Source: Paenibacillus tyrphae
GTDB lineage: Bacteria; Bacillota; Bacilli; Paenibacillales; NBRC-103111
Direction of reading: 5' to 3'
Length of the DNA: 64,000 nt
Assembly (NCBI RefSeq): GCF_000722545.1
Contig: NZ_JNVM01000004.1
Coordinates: forward strand, 489,630 to 553,629
Of this stretch, positions 29,918 through 38,235 are shown piece by piece (the first letter of the stretch is position 1; each line of letters starts with the position of its first letter). Made by a program: the position numbers and the translations under genes. The notes under the pieces are model-generated. The model saw only the letters and a program-made list of their open reading frames with translations. It was not told where the DNA came from and ran no database searches.

Positions 29918-30600
29918 TCTTCGTGTTTCCAATAGAGAATGGCGATTTGCGTTCGGTCTCTTAGGCCGAGCTTACTCAAAATCTCCGATATGTAATTTTT
30001 GATCGTCCCTTCGCTCAGGAACAATTCCTGGGCGATTTCTTTATTGGACAGCCCTTCCGCGATTTTCTCGACCACCTGCTTCTCCGTAGGGGTGAGGCCG
30101 TACGATTCGAACCTGGCAAAAGGGTCCTTGCGGCTCTGCGTCACTTGTTCCAATGCCGCCTCCGTTTGCACGGAGGACTGGGGTTGAATCCAGCCGGTCA
30201 GCTTACGCGCGATATCCGGGTGGATAAGCCAGTTGCCCTGGTGAACCGTTTTAATGCCTTGCACGATACGGTCGGGCGGGATATTCTTGAGCAGGTATCC
30301 GCTTGCGCCGTTGCGCAGCGCCTCGACGATATAATCGTCGTCGTCGAAGGTCGTTAGAATGAGCACGCGGGTATCGGGCGATGTCCGCTTGATGTTCAGC
30401 GTGCCTTCGACCCCGGAGCAGTTAGGCATGCGAATATCCATCAGCACGACATCGGCGGTTTGTCCGTCGGTAAAAAAACGGTGGGCTTCATTTCCGTCGC
30501 CGCACGCCCCGACTACGCTTAATTCCGGGTCCAGCTCCAAAATCATTTTCATGCTTTCGCGGATAAACGGGTCGTCATCAACAATCAGTACTCGAATCAT
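29914..30600 (-). CDS. NarL/LuxR-type response regulator (LnrK-like)
   Basis: Two-component response regulator of 228 residues: receiver domain (1-120) with acidic pocket DDD at 8-10, phosphoacceptor Asp in VLMDIRMP, and a C-terminal LuxR helix-turn-helix (about 165-225) with LTPTEKQVVEKIAEGLSNKEIA. It is longer than the usual 210 residues because of a Gln/Ser-rich linker. Lies 48 bp downstream of its sensor kinase on the same strand. It probably binds the paired ATGAC/GTCAT sites in the divergent promoter and turns on the ABC-2 exporter. Gene content resembles LnrJK of B. subtilis. Confidence 0.9.
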   Translation of the reverse strand: MIRVLIVDDDPFIRESMKMILELDPELSVVGACGDGNEAHRFFTDGQTADVVLMDIRMPNCSGVEGTLNIKRTSPDTRVLILTTFDDDDYIVEALRNGASGYLLKNIPPDRIVQGIKTVHQGNWLIHPDIARKLTGWIQPQSSVQTEAALEQVTQSRKDPFARFESYGLTPTEKQVVEKIAEGLSNKEIAQELFLSEGTIKNYISEILSKLGLRDRTQIAILYWKHED

Positions 30601-30648
30601 GGCAGCATTACCCGCCTCCTCGTGGTTGGAATCTTTCGTCAGCGTCCC

Positions 30649-31779
30649 TTATTGCGCAGCGGGCGTCGGTACGCGGGTCGTGACGGCGAACCGGCCGTCG
30701 GTTTCAATGTACAGCTCTCCGCCTACTAGCCGTGTCCGTTCCTCCATGCCGCAGAGACCGAGTCCCTTAGCTATAGCGACAGAGTCCGGCAGCGTCCCGT
30801 TATTGGAAACGGTCATGGCGACATTGGATTCATCAAAGCTCAGCTCAATAAGCACCTCGGTAGCCTGCCCGTGACGAAGGGCGTTGGTCACGGCTTCTTG
30901 AGCATTCCGGTAAAGTACGATTTCAAGACTCGGATAGAGCGGGCGCGGCATGCCGGTGATGTCGCAGCGAATTTGTAGCTGCGGATCGGCTGCGAAGTCC
31001 TCGATCAGCCGCTTGAGCGAGAAGCTCTGTCCCTCCTCCGCCGGCGGCTTCATCCGCCGGACCGTCCGCCGCAGCGTCTCCATCGCTTCTGTCAGCTGGT
31101 CCCGGACGATCCGGGTCATCTCCATGCCTTTCTCCGGCTGCCCGGGCGAAATGCGAATGATCGCTTCCAGCATCATTTTCAGCCGGATTAGCTTATGTCC
31201 GAGATCGTCGTGAATTTCGTGCGAGATGCGGGTCCGCTCCTCCGTTTGCGCCAACTGCTCCACCTTGCCCGCGTATTCGACAAGCCTTCTGCGGGCGGCA
31301 TCCAGCTCGTAGGCTTTGCTTCGCAATTCGTCGTACACCTGCTCCAGCTCCCGCTTCCGGTCGCCGGTTTCCGCCCAGCCGTACAGCAGCAGCGCGCCGG
31401 TGGCAAGCAGCAGATTGGCCGTAAGCTTCAGCTCCATGTCGGGATGGGCGGTCAGCGAAACGTTCAAAAGCATAACCTGCAGCGCCAGCAAAAACCAGCG
31501 GAGTCCCGAGCGCTCCTTCAGCATATAAGCCGTCAACGTGGAGTAATGGCAGGCGAACATCATTCCTTCCATTTGCAGGCTGAGCCAGGTGACGAACAGC
31601 ATTTCGGCCGCAGCCGCCAAGTTCTGTGCCCGCCCCGGCAGCCACGAGCGGCTTACTTCCGCAACGGAGAGCAGGACCAGCGTATAGAAAGCGAGCTGTC
31701 CGCTTCGTTCGAGCGGCAGCATATAGGCCGTGCTGACGGCGGGAAAAAGAATCAGTGCGTATCGCAGCAATAAAAGCAT
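30649..31779 (-). CDS. NarL-family sensor histidine kinase (LnrJ-like)
   Basis: Membrane sensor kinase of 376 residues. The N-terminal 150 residues hold about five or six hydrophobic segments with almost no extracytoplasmic loop, typical of intramembrane-sensing kinases. Then comes a coiled region, the HisKA_3 phosphoacceptor motif SHEIHDDLGHKL (His about residue 190) and an HATPase with AQEAVTNALRHG and GLGLCGMEER. Signals for such kinases are often membrane-active lipids or peptides. First gene of the kinase-regulator pair, transcribed away from the exporter operon. Confidence 0.9.
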   Translation of the reverse strand: MLLLLRYALILFPAVSTAYMLPLERSGQLAFYTLVLLSVAEVSRSWLPGRAQNLAAAAEMLFVTWLSLQMEGMMFACHYSTLTAYMLKERSGLRWFLLALQVMLLNVSLTAHPDMELKLTANLLLATGALLLYGWAETGDRKRELEQVYDELRSKAYELDAARRRLVEYAGKVEQLAQTEERTRISHEIHDDLGHKLIRLKMMLEAIIRISPGQPEKGMEMTRIVRDQLTEAMETLRRTVRRMKPPAEEGQSFSLKRLIEDFAADPQLQIRCDITGMPRPLYPSLEIVLYRNAQEAVTNALRHGQATEVLIELSFDESNVAMTVSNNGTLPDSVAIAKGLGLCGMEERTRLVGGELYIETDGRFAVTTRVPTPAAQ

Positions 31780-31824
31780 CCCTTATGCGCCTCCATACGC
31801 GATTATATCATAAGGCGGGCCTTC

Positions 31825-31895
31825 ATGACTTTTGTCATTCCCAACAAATGACGAAAGCTACCTGCTTGGCGCCTTGAAGGGCGATACAATACAAT
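31825..31895 (+). promoter_or_regulatory. Regulator-type palindrome and -10 region of exporter operon
   Basis: ATGAC (31825-31829), four T, GTCAT (31834-31838) form a perfect inverted repeat, and a third half-site ATGAC lies at 31848-31852. Overlapping TACAAT hexamers at 31885-31890 and 31890-31895 are -10 candidates, and no good -35 is present, as expected for a promoter that needs an activator. The site lies in the 149-bp gap between divergent kinase and exporter genes, so the adjacent LuxR-type regulator is the natural ligand. Confidence 0.65.
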
Positions 31896-31928
31896 TAAAG
31901 CATATCACCTTACAAGGAGCGGGCTTGC

Positions 31929-32864
31929 GTGTCATTTATCGAAATCAAAGATGTCGTCAAACGGTACGGCGGCAACATTTCCGTAGATCATTTGAATTTA
32001 AGCATCCGGCAGGGGGAAGTATTCGGTCTGCTCGGACCGAACGGTGCCGGGAAAAGCACCACGATCAAAATGCTCTGCGGGCTGCTCAAAATCGATCAAG
32101 GCGAAATGCGGATCGATGGCATTTCCGTTGCCGCCAGTCCGCTGGAGATCAAGCGGAGGATCGGACTCGTGCCGCAGGAGATCGCGATTTACGAAAACTT
32201 GACGGCCCGTGAAAACGTCACGTTTTTCGGCAAGCTGTACGGTCTACGGGGGGAGCTGCTGCGCGAGCGGGTGCAGGAAGCGCTGGACTTCGTAGGGCTG
32301 TCGGACCGGCAGGGCGAGAAACCCGGCGCATATTCGGGAGGGATGAAGCGCCGGCTGAACATCGCATGCGCGATCATGCACCGGCCGAAGCTGATCATCA
32401 TGGACGAGCCGACGGTCGGGATCGATCCGCAATCCCGCAACCATATCCTCGATTCGGTCCGCAAGCTGAATCAGATGGGTTCGACCATCATTTATACGAG
32501 CCATTATATGGAAGAGGTTGCCGCAATCAGCACGCGGGTCGGGATTATCGATCACGGTCACTTGATCGCCTGCGGCACGCAGGAGGATTTGCGGGCGCTC
32601 GTTTCTTCGGACGAGAAGCTGATCGTGAAAGTCGCGGAGGTCAAGGAAGAGGCCGTGGCCGAGTTAAGGGCGCATCCGCGTATCCAGCAAGTGGCGATAA
32701 ACGACCGGACGCTTGAAATTTATTTGCCGACCTCGCCCAATTCGCTGCAGGACATTTTATATATTTTATCGAAGCATCAGGTCGTCATTCAGTCCCTGAG
32801 CCGCGTGGAACCGGACCTAGAGGCGCTGTTCCTGTCCTTGACGGGACGGACGCTTCGGGATTAG
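31929..32864 (+). CDS. ABC-2 exporter ATPase (LnrL-like)
   Basis: ATPase of 311 residues, exactly the length I recall for B. subtilis LnrL (YfiL). Walker A GPNGAGKST, signature YSGGMKRR, Walker B LIIMDEPTVGIDPQ and H-loop TSHYMEEV are intact; a C-terminal accessory domain of about 80 residues follows, as in DrrA-type ATPases. Start GTG 31929, with AAGGAGCG 8 bases upstream. First of three tightly packed genes with two ABC-2 permeases. LnrLMN confers resistance to linearmycin-like polyenes; a role against membrane-active lipids or lipopeptides here is inference. Confidence 0.9.
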   Translation: MSFIEIKDVVKRYGGNISVDHLNLSIRQGEVFGLLGPNGAGKSTTIKMLCGLLKIDQGEMRIDGISVAASPLEIKRRIGLVPQEIAIYENLTARENVTFFGKLYGLRGELLRERVQEALDFVGLSDRQGEKPGAYSGGMKRRLNIACAIMHRPKLIIMDEPTVGIDPQSRNHILDSVRKLNQMGSTIIYTSHYMEEVAAISTRVGIIDHGHLIACGTQEDLRALVSSDEKLIVKVAEVKEEAVAELRAHPRIQQVAINDRTLEIYLPTSPNSLQDILYILSKHQVVIQSLSRVEPDLEALFLSLTGRTLRD

Positions 32865-32876
32865 GAGGCGGAGAGC

Positions 32877-34052
32877 ATGCGCGTTTTATGGACCGTAGTC
32901 GGTTACGAGCTTCTGCGGTTAAGCCGCATCAAAGTGGTGATGCTCGTTTTGTTTTTGCTGCCGCTGATTCTGATCTTAATTCTGGGCGCGGCGCTCTCCA
33001 AGGAATTTAAAGCGGAGGATGTCAAGATCACGCCCGTGAAGGTCGCCGTGGTGAATCAGGATCAGAGCCGGTGGAGCGATCCGCTCAAAGCGTATTTGGA
33101 CAATCCGAAAACCAAGGAAATCCTCCAAACGCAGGAATTGCCCAACCGTGACGAAGCGGTGCGTGCGCTTCAAGACGGAAGAGCCGAATACGGTCTGATC
33201 GTGCCTGAGGGCTTCGGGGAAGCTTTGCTGCAGGGCAAACCGGCTTCGTGGGAACTGATTGCAGGCAAAGACCGGGGACAGAACCTGATCGCCGAAACGG
33301 CGCTGGAAAGCTATCTCGCTTATGCGAACAGCATGCAGGCTGCCGCGTTGACTTTGGGGCCGCAGGCCGTACTGACTCAGTTGGCAGATGCATCGGTTTA
33401 TGCCGGCGCTTCGGAATCGTTCGTTTCGACGGGCAGGCTGGGAAACGAGGGCAAGAAATATACCGCGCTCCAATATTATGCCGCCTCAATGCTTGTCATG
33501 TTCATGCTGTACGCCGGGATGACGGCATCCATCAGTCTGGTGAACGAGCGAGAGCATCACACGCTGTTCAGACTAGGCTCCATGCCGGTTACGATGAATC
33601 AGATCATGTTCGGCAAAATGATCGGGAATGGCCTTCTGACCTTGATCCAGGCGTGTGTCATCATCGGTGTGACGCACTATGCGTATGGCGTCGACTGGGG
33701 GAATCGGCCGGCCATCCTGCTTGCGGTATGTCAGGCCGTCACGCTGGCTTCGATGGCGCTGGCGATGCTAAGCTCACTGTACTGCCGCAACATCAAGTCG
33801 GTGACGATGGCGTTCCAGATCGTCATTATGCTGACGACCTTTTTAAGCGGAGGTTTTGATCCGCAGTTGGGGGCACTTGAGCGGATCGGGCAATTTACGG
33901 TCAATCATTGGGCCATGCAAAGCATTCTGCAGATGATGCTGGATGGAAACCCGCAGCTCGTGCTGCATCATGTTACGGTTTTGGCTGCGATTGCCGCCGC
34001 GCTGGCGGCCGTTGCGTTCGCGGCGTACCGAAAGGTGGGATACCGTGAATAG
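32877..34052 (+). CDS. ABC-2 permease (LnrM-like)
   Basis: Membrane subunit of 391 residues with the ABC-2/YhgE layout: one N-terminal helix (about 20-40), a long extracytoplasmic domain of about 150 residues, then five or six helices (about 205-390). The start ATG 32877 is preceded by TTAGGAGG. It begins 12 bp after the ATPase stop and overlaps the next permease gene by 8 bases. Size and pairing match LnrM/YfiM. Together with the second permease it should form the asymmetric channel of the exporter. Confidence 0.87.
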   Translation: MRVLWTVVGYELLRLSRIKVVMLVLFLLPLILILILGAALSKEFKAEDVKITPVKVAVVNQDQSRWSDPLKAYLDNPKTKEILQTQELPNRDEAVRALQDGRAEYGLIVPEGFGEALLQGKPASWELIAGKDRGQNLIAETALESYLAYANSMQAAALTLGPQAVLTQLADASVYAGASESFVSTGRLGNEGKKYTALQYYAASMLVMFMLYAGMTASISLVNEREHHTLFRLGSMPVTMNQIMFGKMIGNGLLTLIQACVIIGVTHYAYGVDWGNRPAILLAVCQAVTLASMALAMLSSLYCRNIKSVTMAFQIVIMLTTFLSGGFDPQLGALERIGQFTVNHWAMQSILQMMLDGNPQLVLHHVTVLAAIAAALAAVAFAAYRKVGYRE

Positions 34053-35184
34053 TCTGTTTATCGCCCTCAATTTAATCAAAAGGACGATCGGAAACCGGAG
34101 AGGCTTCCTGTTGTTTATCGTCTCACCGGCTTTGATCGTGTCGCTCATTATCGGCTTAGCCGCGAAGCAGGACGAGAAGGCCTCCGTCCTTTATATCAAT
34201 TCGGACAAAGGACCGGTAGGCCGGCATATTGTGCAGGAGCTTGAGTATACCGGCCGCTATCGGCTTTCCGCTGCGGCAACTCCCGACGCGATGCGAACGG
34301 CGGTGATCGAGCAAAAAGCGGATGCGGCTTTCATCATCCCCGAGGGCTTCTCCGAAGGGTTGAAGGAAGGTCGGGCCATGCGTGTGGAGCTGCTGGAGCT
34401 GTCCATGAGCGAGGCGTCCTTCACGCTGCGAATGAGCTTGGACCAAACGATCCGCCAGGTGAGCACGGCAATGCAAGCGCTTGACGCTTCGGGACAGGCT
34501 GACGACCAGCTGAATCTCGTGCTGGAGCAGGTGGAGAAGCATCAGGTTCGTGCGACACGCACCGACTACGGCTGGTACGCCAGTCCGGCGCTCGGCCTCG
34601 CTACGGGTATCCTGCTGATGTTTCTGATGGGATTGGTCAACAGCTCCGTCTCCATCATGGTCGAAGACCGGAAGCAAAAAACGATGACCCGCATCTTTAC
34701 GGCTCCCGTCCGCGCCTACGAAATCATGCTCGGTAATTTCCTCGGCAGCTTCGCGGTAGGCACGCTGCAAATCGTGCTTGTGCTGGCGTTCACCCGGTAT
34801 GCGATGAACTTTTCGTACGGGCTGCCTTTCATGAAGCATCTGCTTGTGATGGAGTGCTTCCTACTGGCGGTTATCGGCATCGGCAGCGCAGTGGCCGGAT
34901 TGGTCCGCAACAGCGAAAATATCGGCGCCGTCAACTCGATGGTTACCGCACCGACCTGCATGCTGGGCGGCTGTTTCTGGCCGGTATCGATCATGCCCGA
35001 GTTCATGCAGAAGCTGGCCAATTTCGTGCCGCAGACCTGGGCGATCGAGGCCATTCGCAGGCTCGGCTCGGGTCAAGGGCTAGGGGATATCGCCATGCAT
35101 CTGGGCGTGCTGGGACTTTTCGCCCTGGTGCTGCTCGGCATCGGCTCCGTCGTGATGAAGCCGGGCGAAACGGAAGCCGGCTAG
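34045..35184 (+). CDS. ABC-2 permease (LnrN-like)
   Basis: Second membrane subunit, 379 residues, with the same architecture as its neighbour: N-terminal helix, soluble loop of about 150 residues, and five to six C-terminal helices including GLATGILLMFLMGLVNSSVS. Start taken as GTG 34045, in an 8-base overlap with the first permease; the open frame continues upstream only inside that gene. Followed by a terminator at 35222-35244. Confidence 0.87.
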   Translation: MNSLFIALNLIKRTIGNRRGFLLFIVSPALIVSLIIGLAAKQDEKASVLYINSDKGPVGRHIVQELEYTGRYRLSAAATPDAMRTAVIEQKADAAFIIPEGFSEGLKEGRAMRVELLELSMSEASFTLRMSLDQTIRQVSTAMQALDASGQADDQLNLVLEQVEKHQVRATRTDYGWYASPALGLATGILLMFLMGLVNSSVSIMVEDRKQKTMTRIFTAPVRAYEIMLGNFLGSFAVGTLQIVLVLAFTRYAMNFSYGLPFMKHLLVMECFLLAVIGIGSAVAGLVRNSENIGAVNSMVTAPTCMLGGCFWPVSIMPEFMQKLANFVPQTWAIEAIRRLGSGQGLGDIAMHLGVLGLFALVLLGIGSVVMKPGETEAG

Positions 35185-35221
35185 CGACGGGAGGCAATTA
35201 AAATATACGTCATGACGTCTT

Positions 35222-35244
35222 CGCCTTGGAGCGAAGGCGTTTTT
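35222..35244 (+). terminator. Intrinsic terminator of exporter operon
   Basis: CGCCTT (35222-35227) and AAGGCG (35234-35239) with a 6-base loop, followed by five T. An overlapping alternative stem, CTTCGC/GCGAAG, uses the same stretch. Confidence 0.75.
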
Positions 35245-35310
35245 CGTTAGGAGGCAGCGCGACCGCAAAAAAATAGGTTCAAAAAACGTTAAAAAAATCA
35301 ATAATCCAAG

Positions 35311-35339
35311 TTGCTAAATCATATGATTCATAATAAGAT
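35311..35339 (+). promoter_or_regulatory. Sigma-A-type promoter upstream of the 35.4 kb unit
   Basis: TTGCTA (35311-35316), 17 bp, TAAGAT (35334-35339) in an AT-rich stretch. It would give a leader of about 45 bases before the small ORF at 35391. Confidence 0.6.
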
Positions 35340-35390
35340 AGAACTAAGAAACAGAATAGTCAGAAAATTCTATCAAAGAGAGAGGCATTT

Positions 35391-35495
35391 TTGACTAGCG
35401 TTCACGCCAATACACACGCCGGCAGCAGCACGGACCGAACCAGAAGACGTCGCTGTTCATTAAGCAAGATATCATCAAGGAGGGGATTGCCGTGA
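35391..35495 (+). CDS. Possible 34-residue leader peptide, coupled to next gene
   Basis: TTG start at 35391 with AGAGAGAGG about 7 bases upstream; 34 codons rich in Arg, Ser and Thr; the stop TGA (35493-35495) overlaps the GTG start of the next gene as GTGA. Placement between a promoter and a coupled start argues that it is translated. No known family. It could equally be a chance ORF. Confidence 0.35.
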   Translation: MTSVHANTHAGSSTDRTRRRRCSLSKISSRRGLP

Positions 35496-36088
35496 GCAAG
35501 AGTCATGAAGTAGAATATTGCAACCTTGAGTTACGGTTTGACCGTCGGCTAATCCGTAACTTCATCAAAACACTCATTCAAGAGGGCTATTCGCTTTACT
35601 GGAACGAGAGCGACCAACAGTTTATCGTCTCGATCCGGACCGGCCGCAAGCTGGTAAAGCTGCGGTTTCAGCGGATCGGCGAGCGGTATAAAATCGTAGG
35701 CAATTATTCCTTCAAAGACGAAAAGCTGGCGGAGCTGATGGAAAAGATGATCGGCGATACCCGCGGACACGCGGTAGTAAAGCGCTTTAAAGACCGGCAG
35801 ATTCTGATTGAAAACATCATGTTCGGCGAAATCATCCGTATGGTTGAAATTTCGGGGGTGGAACATAAGGTGTTATTCCAAAAGGAACCAGTGGTCACGG
35901 TGGAAGAAATGATGCAGGCGTTCCGGTCCAGACGACCGGACGAACGGATTCCGGTGCTGCGGCTGGAGCTGGATTATGAGCTGGCTACGCTGCATGATGC
36001 GATTCAGGAGGCGGACCGGGAAGCGGTCGAACGATGTAAGGAAAGGCTGATGGAACTCCGGCATGAGATGCTGCTTCTTGAAATGTAA
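35492..36088 (+). CDS. Conserved-looking protein of unknown function (198 aa)
   Basis: I do not recognise this 198-residue protein. It has no signal peptide, membrane helix or obvious enzyme motif. The first 130 residues look like a compact mixed alpha/beta domain (LRFDRRLIRNFIKTLIQEGY...IGERYKIVGNY); the C-terminal 60 residues are charged and probably helical, with heptad-like LxxxxxxADxEAVERCKERL. Start GTG 35492 with AAGGAGGGG 6 bases upstream. It stands alone between its own promoter and a strong terminator, with a possible coupled leader ORF in front. Probably cytosolic. Confidence 0.75.
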   Translation: MSKSHEVEYCNLELRFDRRLIRNFIKTLIQEGYSLYWNESDQQFIVSIRTGRKLVKLRFQRIGERYKIVGNYSFKDEKLAELMEKMIGDTRGHAVVKRFKDRQILIENIMFGEIIRMVEISGVEHKVLFQKEPVVTVEEMMQAFRSRRPDERIPVLRLELDYELATLHDAIQEADREAVERCKERLMELRHEMLLLEM

Positions 36089-36154
36089 CTTCATAATACG
36101 GCTGAGGAAAGGCGTTGGCGGAACATACCGCAGCGCAGCGAAATGCCGCTGAAC

Positions 36155-36188
36155 GGCCTGTGCGAGGTTTAGGAGCACAGGCCTTTTT
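36155..36188 (+). terminator. Intrinsic terminator after the 198-aa gene
   Basis: GGCCTGTGC (36155-36163) pairs with GCACAGGCC (36175-36183), 11-base loop, followed by five T. It ends just before the convergent tetR-type gene. Confidence 0.9.
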
Positions 36189-36194
36189 AACGTG

Positions 36195-36785
36195 TTATAC
36201 AATGGGCTGGGTCGCACGAATGCCTTCAAATGCGTTCATTACCAATTGCTGCACATAGGCATCGTCCAATTTTTCGCCTGTCACAAGCAAGCGATAGAAA
36301 ATCGGTCCGTAAATGAGATCGATACATAATCCGATATCGAGATTTTGTTTCAATTCCCCGCGCTGAATCCCTTTTTCCAGAAGCTGCCCGGCCTCAAGCC
36401 GGCGGGGCTGGAAATATCGGGTCCGATAGGCTTCGGCCAATCCGGGATCAAACTGCCCTTCGCCTAATAGCTCCGTAATGATGGTCCCCTCCCGGCTTGT
36501 CAAAAACCGGGTTACATTCGTAGCGTGAATGAGAATATCGTTCAAGGTCGAGCCCGTATCAGGCACGGGTAACCTTGCCGAGGCGGCAAAAAGAAACCCG
36601 TCCATGACAACGGCAGCCTTGTTAGGCCACCATTTATAAATCGTGGCTTTGCTGACTTTGGCGAGCTCTGCAATTTTGTCAACTGTGACCGCTGCAAAAC
36701 CATTTTCCAACAATAACTCATAGGAAGCGGAAAGGATAGAGTTTTGAGTTTCGACATTACGCGGCCGACCTCTTTTGCCGTGCAC
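36195..36785 (-). CDS. TetR/AcrR-family transcriptional repressor
   Basis: DNA-binding repressor of about 196 residues. An N-terminal helix-turn-helix follows GKRGRPRN: VDKIAELAKVSKATIYKWWP. The C-terminal 130 residues form the ligand/dimer domain (TetR_C-like, with TREGTIITELLGEGQFDP). Start chosen at GTG 36785 because GAAAGGG lies 9 bases before it; ATG 36794 abuts that site, and a TTG further up (36824) overlaps the predicted -10. It is divergent from an MFS gene, with three matching operators between, so it most likely represses both itself and the transporter and is released by a drug-like ligand. Confidence 0.88.
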   Translation of the reverse strand: MHGKRGRPRNVETQNSILSASYELLLENGFAAVTVDKIAELAKVSKATIYKWWPNKAAVVMDGFLFAASARLPVPDTGSTLNDILIHATNVTRFLTSREGTIITELLGEGQFDPGLAEAYRTRYFQPRRLEAGQLLEKGIQRGELKQNLDIGLCIDLIYGPIFYRLLVTGEKLDDAYVQQLVMNAFEGIRATQPIV

Positions 36786-36823
36786 CGTAATCATCCCTTT
36801 CGTAAATTCACGTCTTAAGCGCA

Positions 36824-36851
36824 AATATAAACTATACGTTCAGTATAACAA
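36824..36851 (-). promoter_or_regulatory. tetR promoter with operator copy 1
   Basis: On the minus strand TTGTTA (36846-36851), 16 bp, TATATT (36824-36829). The perfect inverted repeat TATAC-GTTCA-GTATA (36833-36847) sits in the spacer, so bound repressor would block the promoter: autorepression. Confidence 0.75.
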
Positions 36852-36884
36852 TCATGGACAAAAAAGAAAAATTTAAACTGCCCA

Positions 36885-36913
36885 TTTACAAAACTATACG
36901 TTCAGTATATTAT
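36885..36913 (+). promoter_or_regulatory. MFS promoter with operator copy 2
   Basis: TTTACA (36885-36890), 17 bp, TATTAT (36908-36913). The same 15-bp operator, TATAC-GTTCA-GTATA (36895-36909), lies inside the spacer and touches the -10. Confidence 0.78.
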
Positions 36914-36934
36914 TTAATTATCAAATTAGCAAAC

Positions 36935-36949
36935 TGTACGTTCAGTATT
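36935..36949. promoter_or_regulatory. Operator copy 3 (degenerate)
   Basis: TGTAC-GTTCA-GTATT, 40 bp downstream of copy 2. The GTTCA centre is identical and each outer arm has one change. It lies in the predicted 5' leader of the MFS gene and could act as a secondary or roadblock site. Confidence 0.7.
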
Positions 36950-37047
36950 TAATAAAAGGATTAGGAGGGGGATAGCTGGAGATCGTGAGCCGTTTTTTTG
37001 CAGGGACTGTAGAGCATTTTTATTTTAAAAATAAGGAGTTGCTTAAG

Positions 37048-38235
37048 ATGAATAAACAAGCCATCGAGAAAAATATTCCGACATGGTTAACCATTCTTTT
37101 GGCGACGGCATGCGGTATCATTGTTGCTAATCTTTACTATGCACAGCCCTTGATCGGGTTAATTAGCTCTTCCATCGGACTCTCTGAAAGCAGTGCAGGC
37201 TTTATCGTAACGCTAACGCAGATTGGTTACGTTGTCGGCTTGCTATTTATCGTACCTTTGGGAGATATCGTTGAAAACCGCAGGCTGATCGTCGTATCGT
37301 TACTTCTTACGGCAATTGCGCTTGCCGTTGCTGCCTTGGCGAAACAGCCATTGTTATTTTTAGGGGCAGCGCTTTTTATCGGGTTGGGTTCTGTTGCAAC
37401 CCAAGTGCTTGTACCTTTTGCTTCCTATCTGGCAACCGAAACGACACGCGGCCGCATTGTCGGCAATATCATGAGCGGTTTGTTACTTGGAATCATGCTA
37501 TCGCGTCCTTTGTCCAGTCTGGTAGCCGACTTCTTTGGCTGGCATGCCATATTCGCTTTGTCTGCCGCAGCTGTTGTTATTTTGGCGATCGTTCTATCGA
37601 AAGTGCTGCCTGTAAGGAAGCCGACGACAAACGCACACTATGCGGCTCTACTTAGATCGATGTGGCACTTGCTGCGAACGACCCCGATCTTACGCCGTCG
37701 CGCTGCATATCATGCGTGTGTGTTTGCGACATTCAGCTTATTTTGGACAACAGTTCCATTGCTGTTATCCGGCCCGGTTTTTCATTTTTCGCAGAAAGCC
37801 ATTGCGTTGTTCGCACTTGCCGGAGTTGCAGGTGCGGTAGCTGCCCCTATTGCCGGTCGGCTAGCCGATCGCGGCTGGACGCGTTCCGGAACATGGATAG
37901 CGCTCACTACGGTCGCCATTTCTGTTCTGTTGCCGCTCATGATCCAAACCGGTTCGCCCGTCGGAATTGCCGTTCTGGTCATTTCAGCCATATTATTGGA
38001 CGCGGGAGTATCCGCCAATCTGGTGCTCGGCCAACGCGCGATCTTTTCCTTGGGACCGGAAATTCGCAGTCGTCTGAACGGGCTTTTCATGGCTATTTTC
38101 TTTTTTGGCGGAGCATTCGGATCTGCCATTGGGGGATGGGCGTACGCCTCGGGGGGATGGAGTACAACGTTATGGATCGGAATAGCTTTCCCGGTCGCTG
38201 CCCTACTTTATTTTGCCACGGAGAAGAAGTCATAA
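37048..38235 (+). CDS. MFS efflux transporter (12 TM drug:H+ antiporter type)
   Basis: Major facilitator protein of 395 residues with about 12 helices. The family motif A analogue [11 protein letters not shown] lies in the loop after helix 2, and its C-half repeat is [11 protein letters not shown]. Start chosen at ATG 37048 because AAGGAG lies 9 bases upstream; an in-frame GTG at 36985 has its GGAGG too far away. It belongs to the sugar-efflux/multidrug subfamily of YgaY/NepI type. Under a TetR-type repressor with shared operators, it is probably an inducible efflux pump. Substrate unknown. Confidence 0.87.
   Translation: MNKQAIEKNIPTWLTILLATACGIIVANLYYAQPLIGLISSSIGLSESSAGFIVTLTQIGYVVGLLFIVPLGDIVENRRLIVVSLLLTAIALAVAALAKQPLLFLGAALFIGLGSVATQVLVPFASYLATETTRGRIVGNIMSGLLLGIMLSRPLSSLVADFFGWHAIFALSAAAVVILAIVLSKVLPVRKPTTNAHYAALLRSMWHLLRTTPILRRRAAYHACVFATFSLFWTTVPLLLSGPVFHFSQKAIALFALAGVAGAVAAPIAGRLADRGWTRSGTWIALTTVAISVLLPLMIQTGSPVGIAVLVISAILLDAGVSANLVLGQRAIFSLGPEIRSRLNGLFMAIFFFGGAFGSAIGGWAYASGGWSTTLWIGIAFPVAALLYFATEKKS

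Noticed and set aside
30145..31773. Plus-strand ORFs opposite the kinase and regulator
   Set aside because: They are antisense frames; the minus strand carries complete receiver, HTH, HisKA_3 and HATPase motifs.
36985..37047. N-terminal extension of the MFS protein from GTG 36985
   Set aside because: The GGAGG upstream is too far, and ATG 37048 has AAGGAG at 9 bases and starts the normal first helix.
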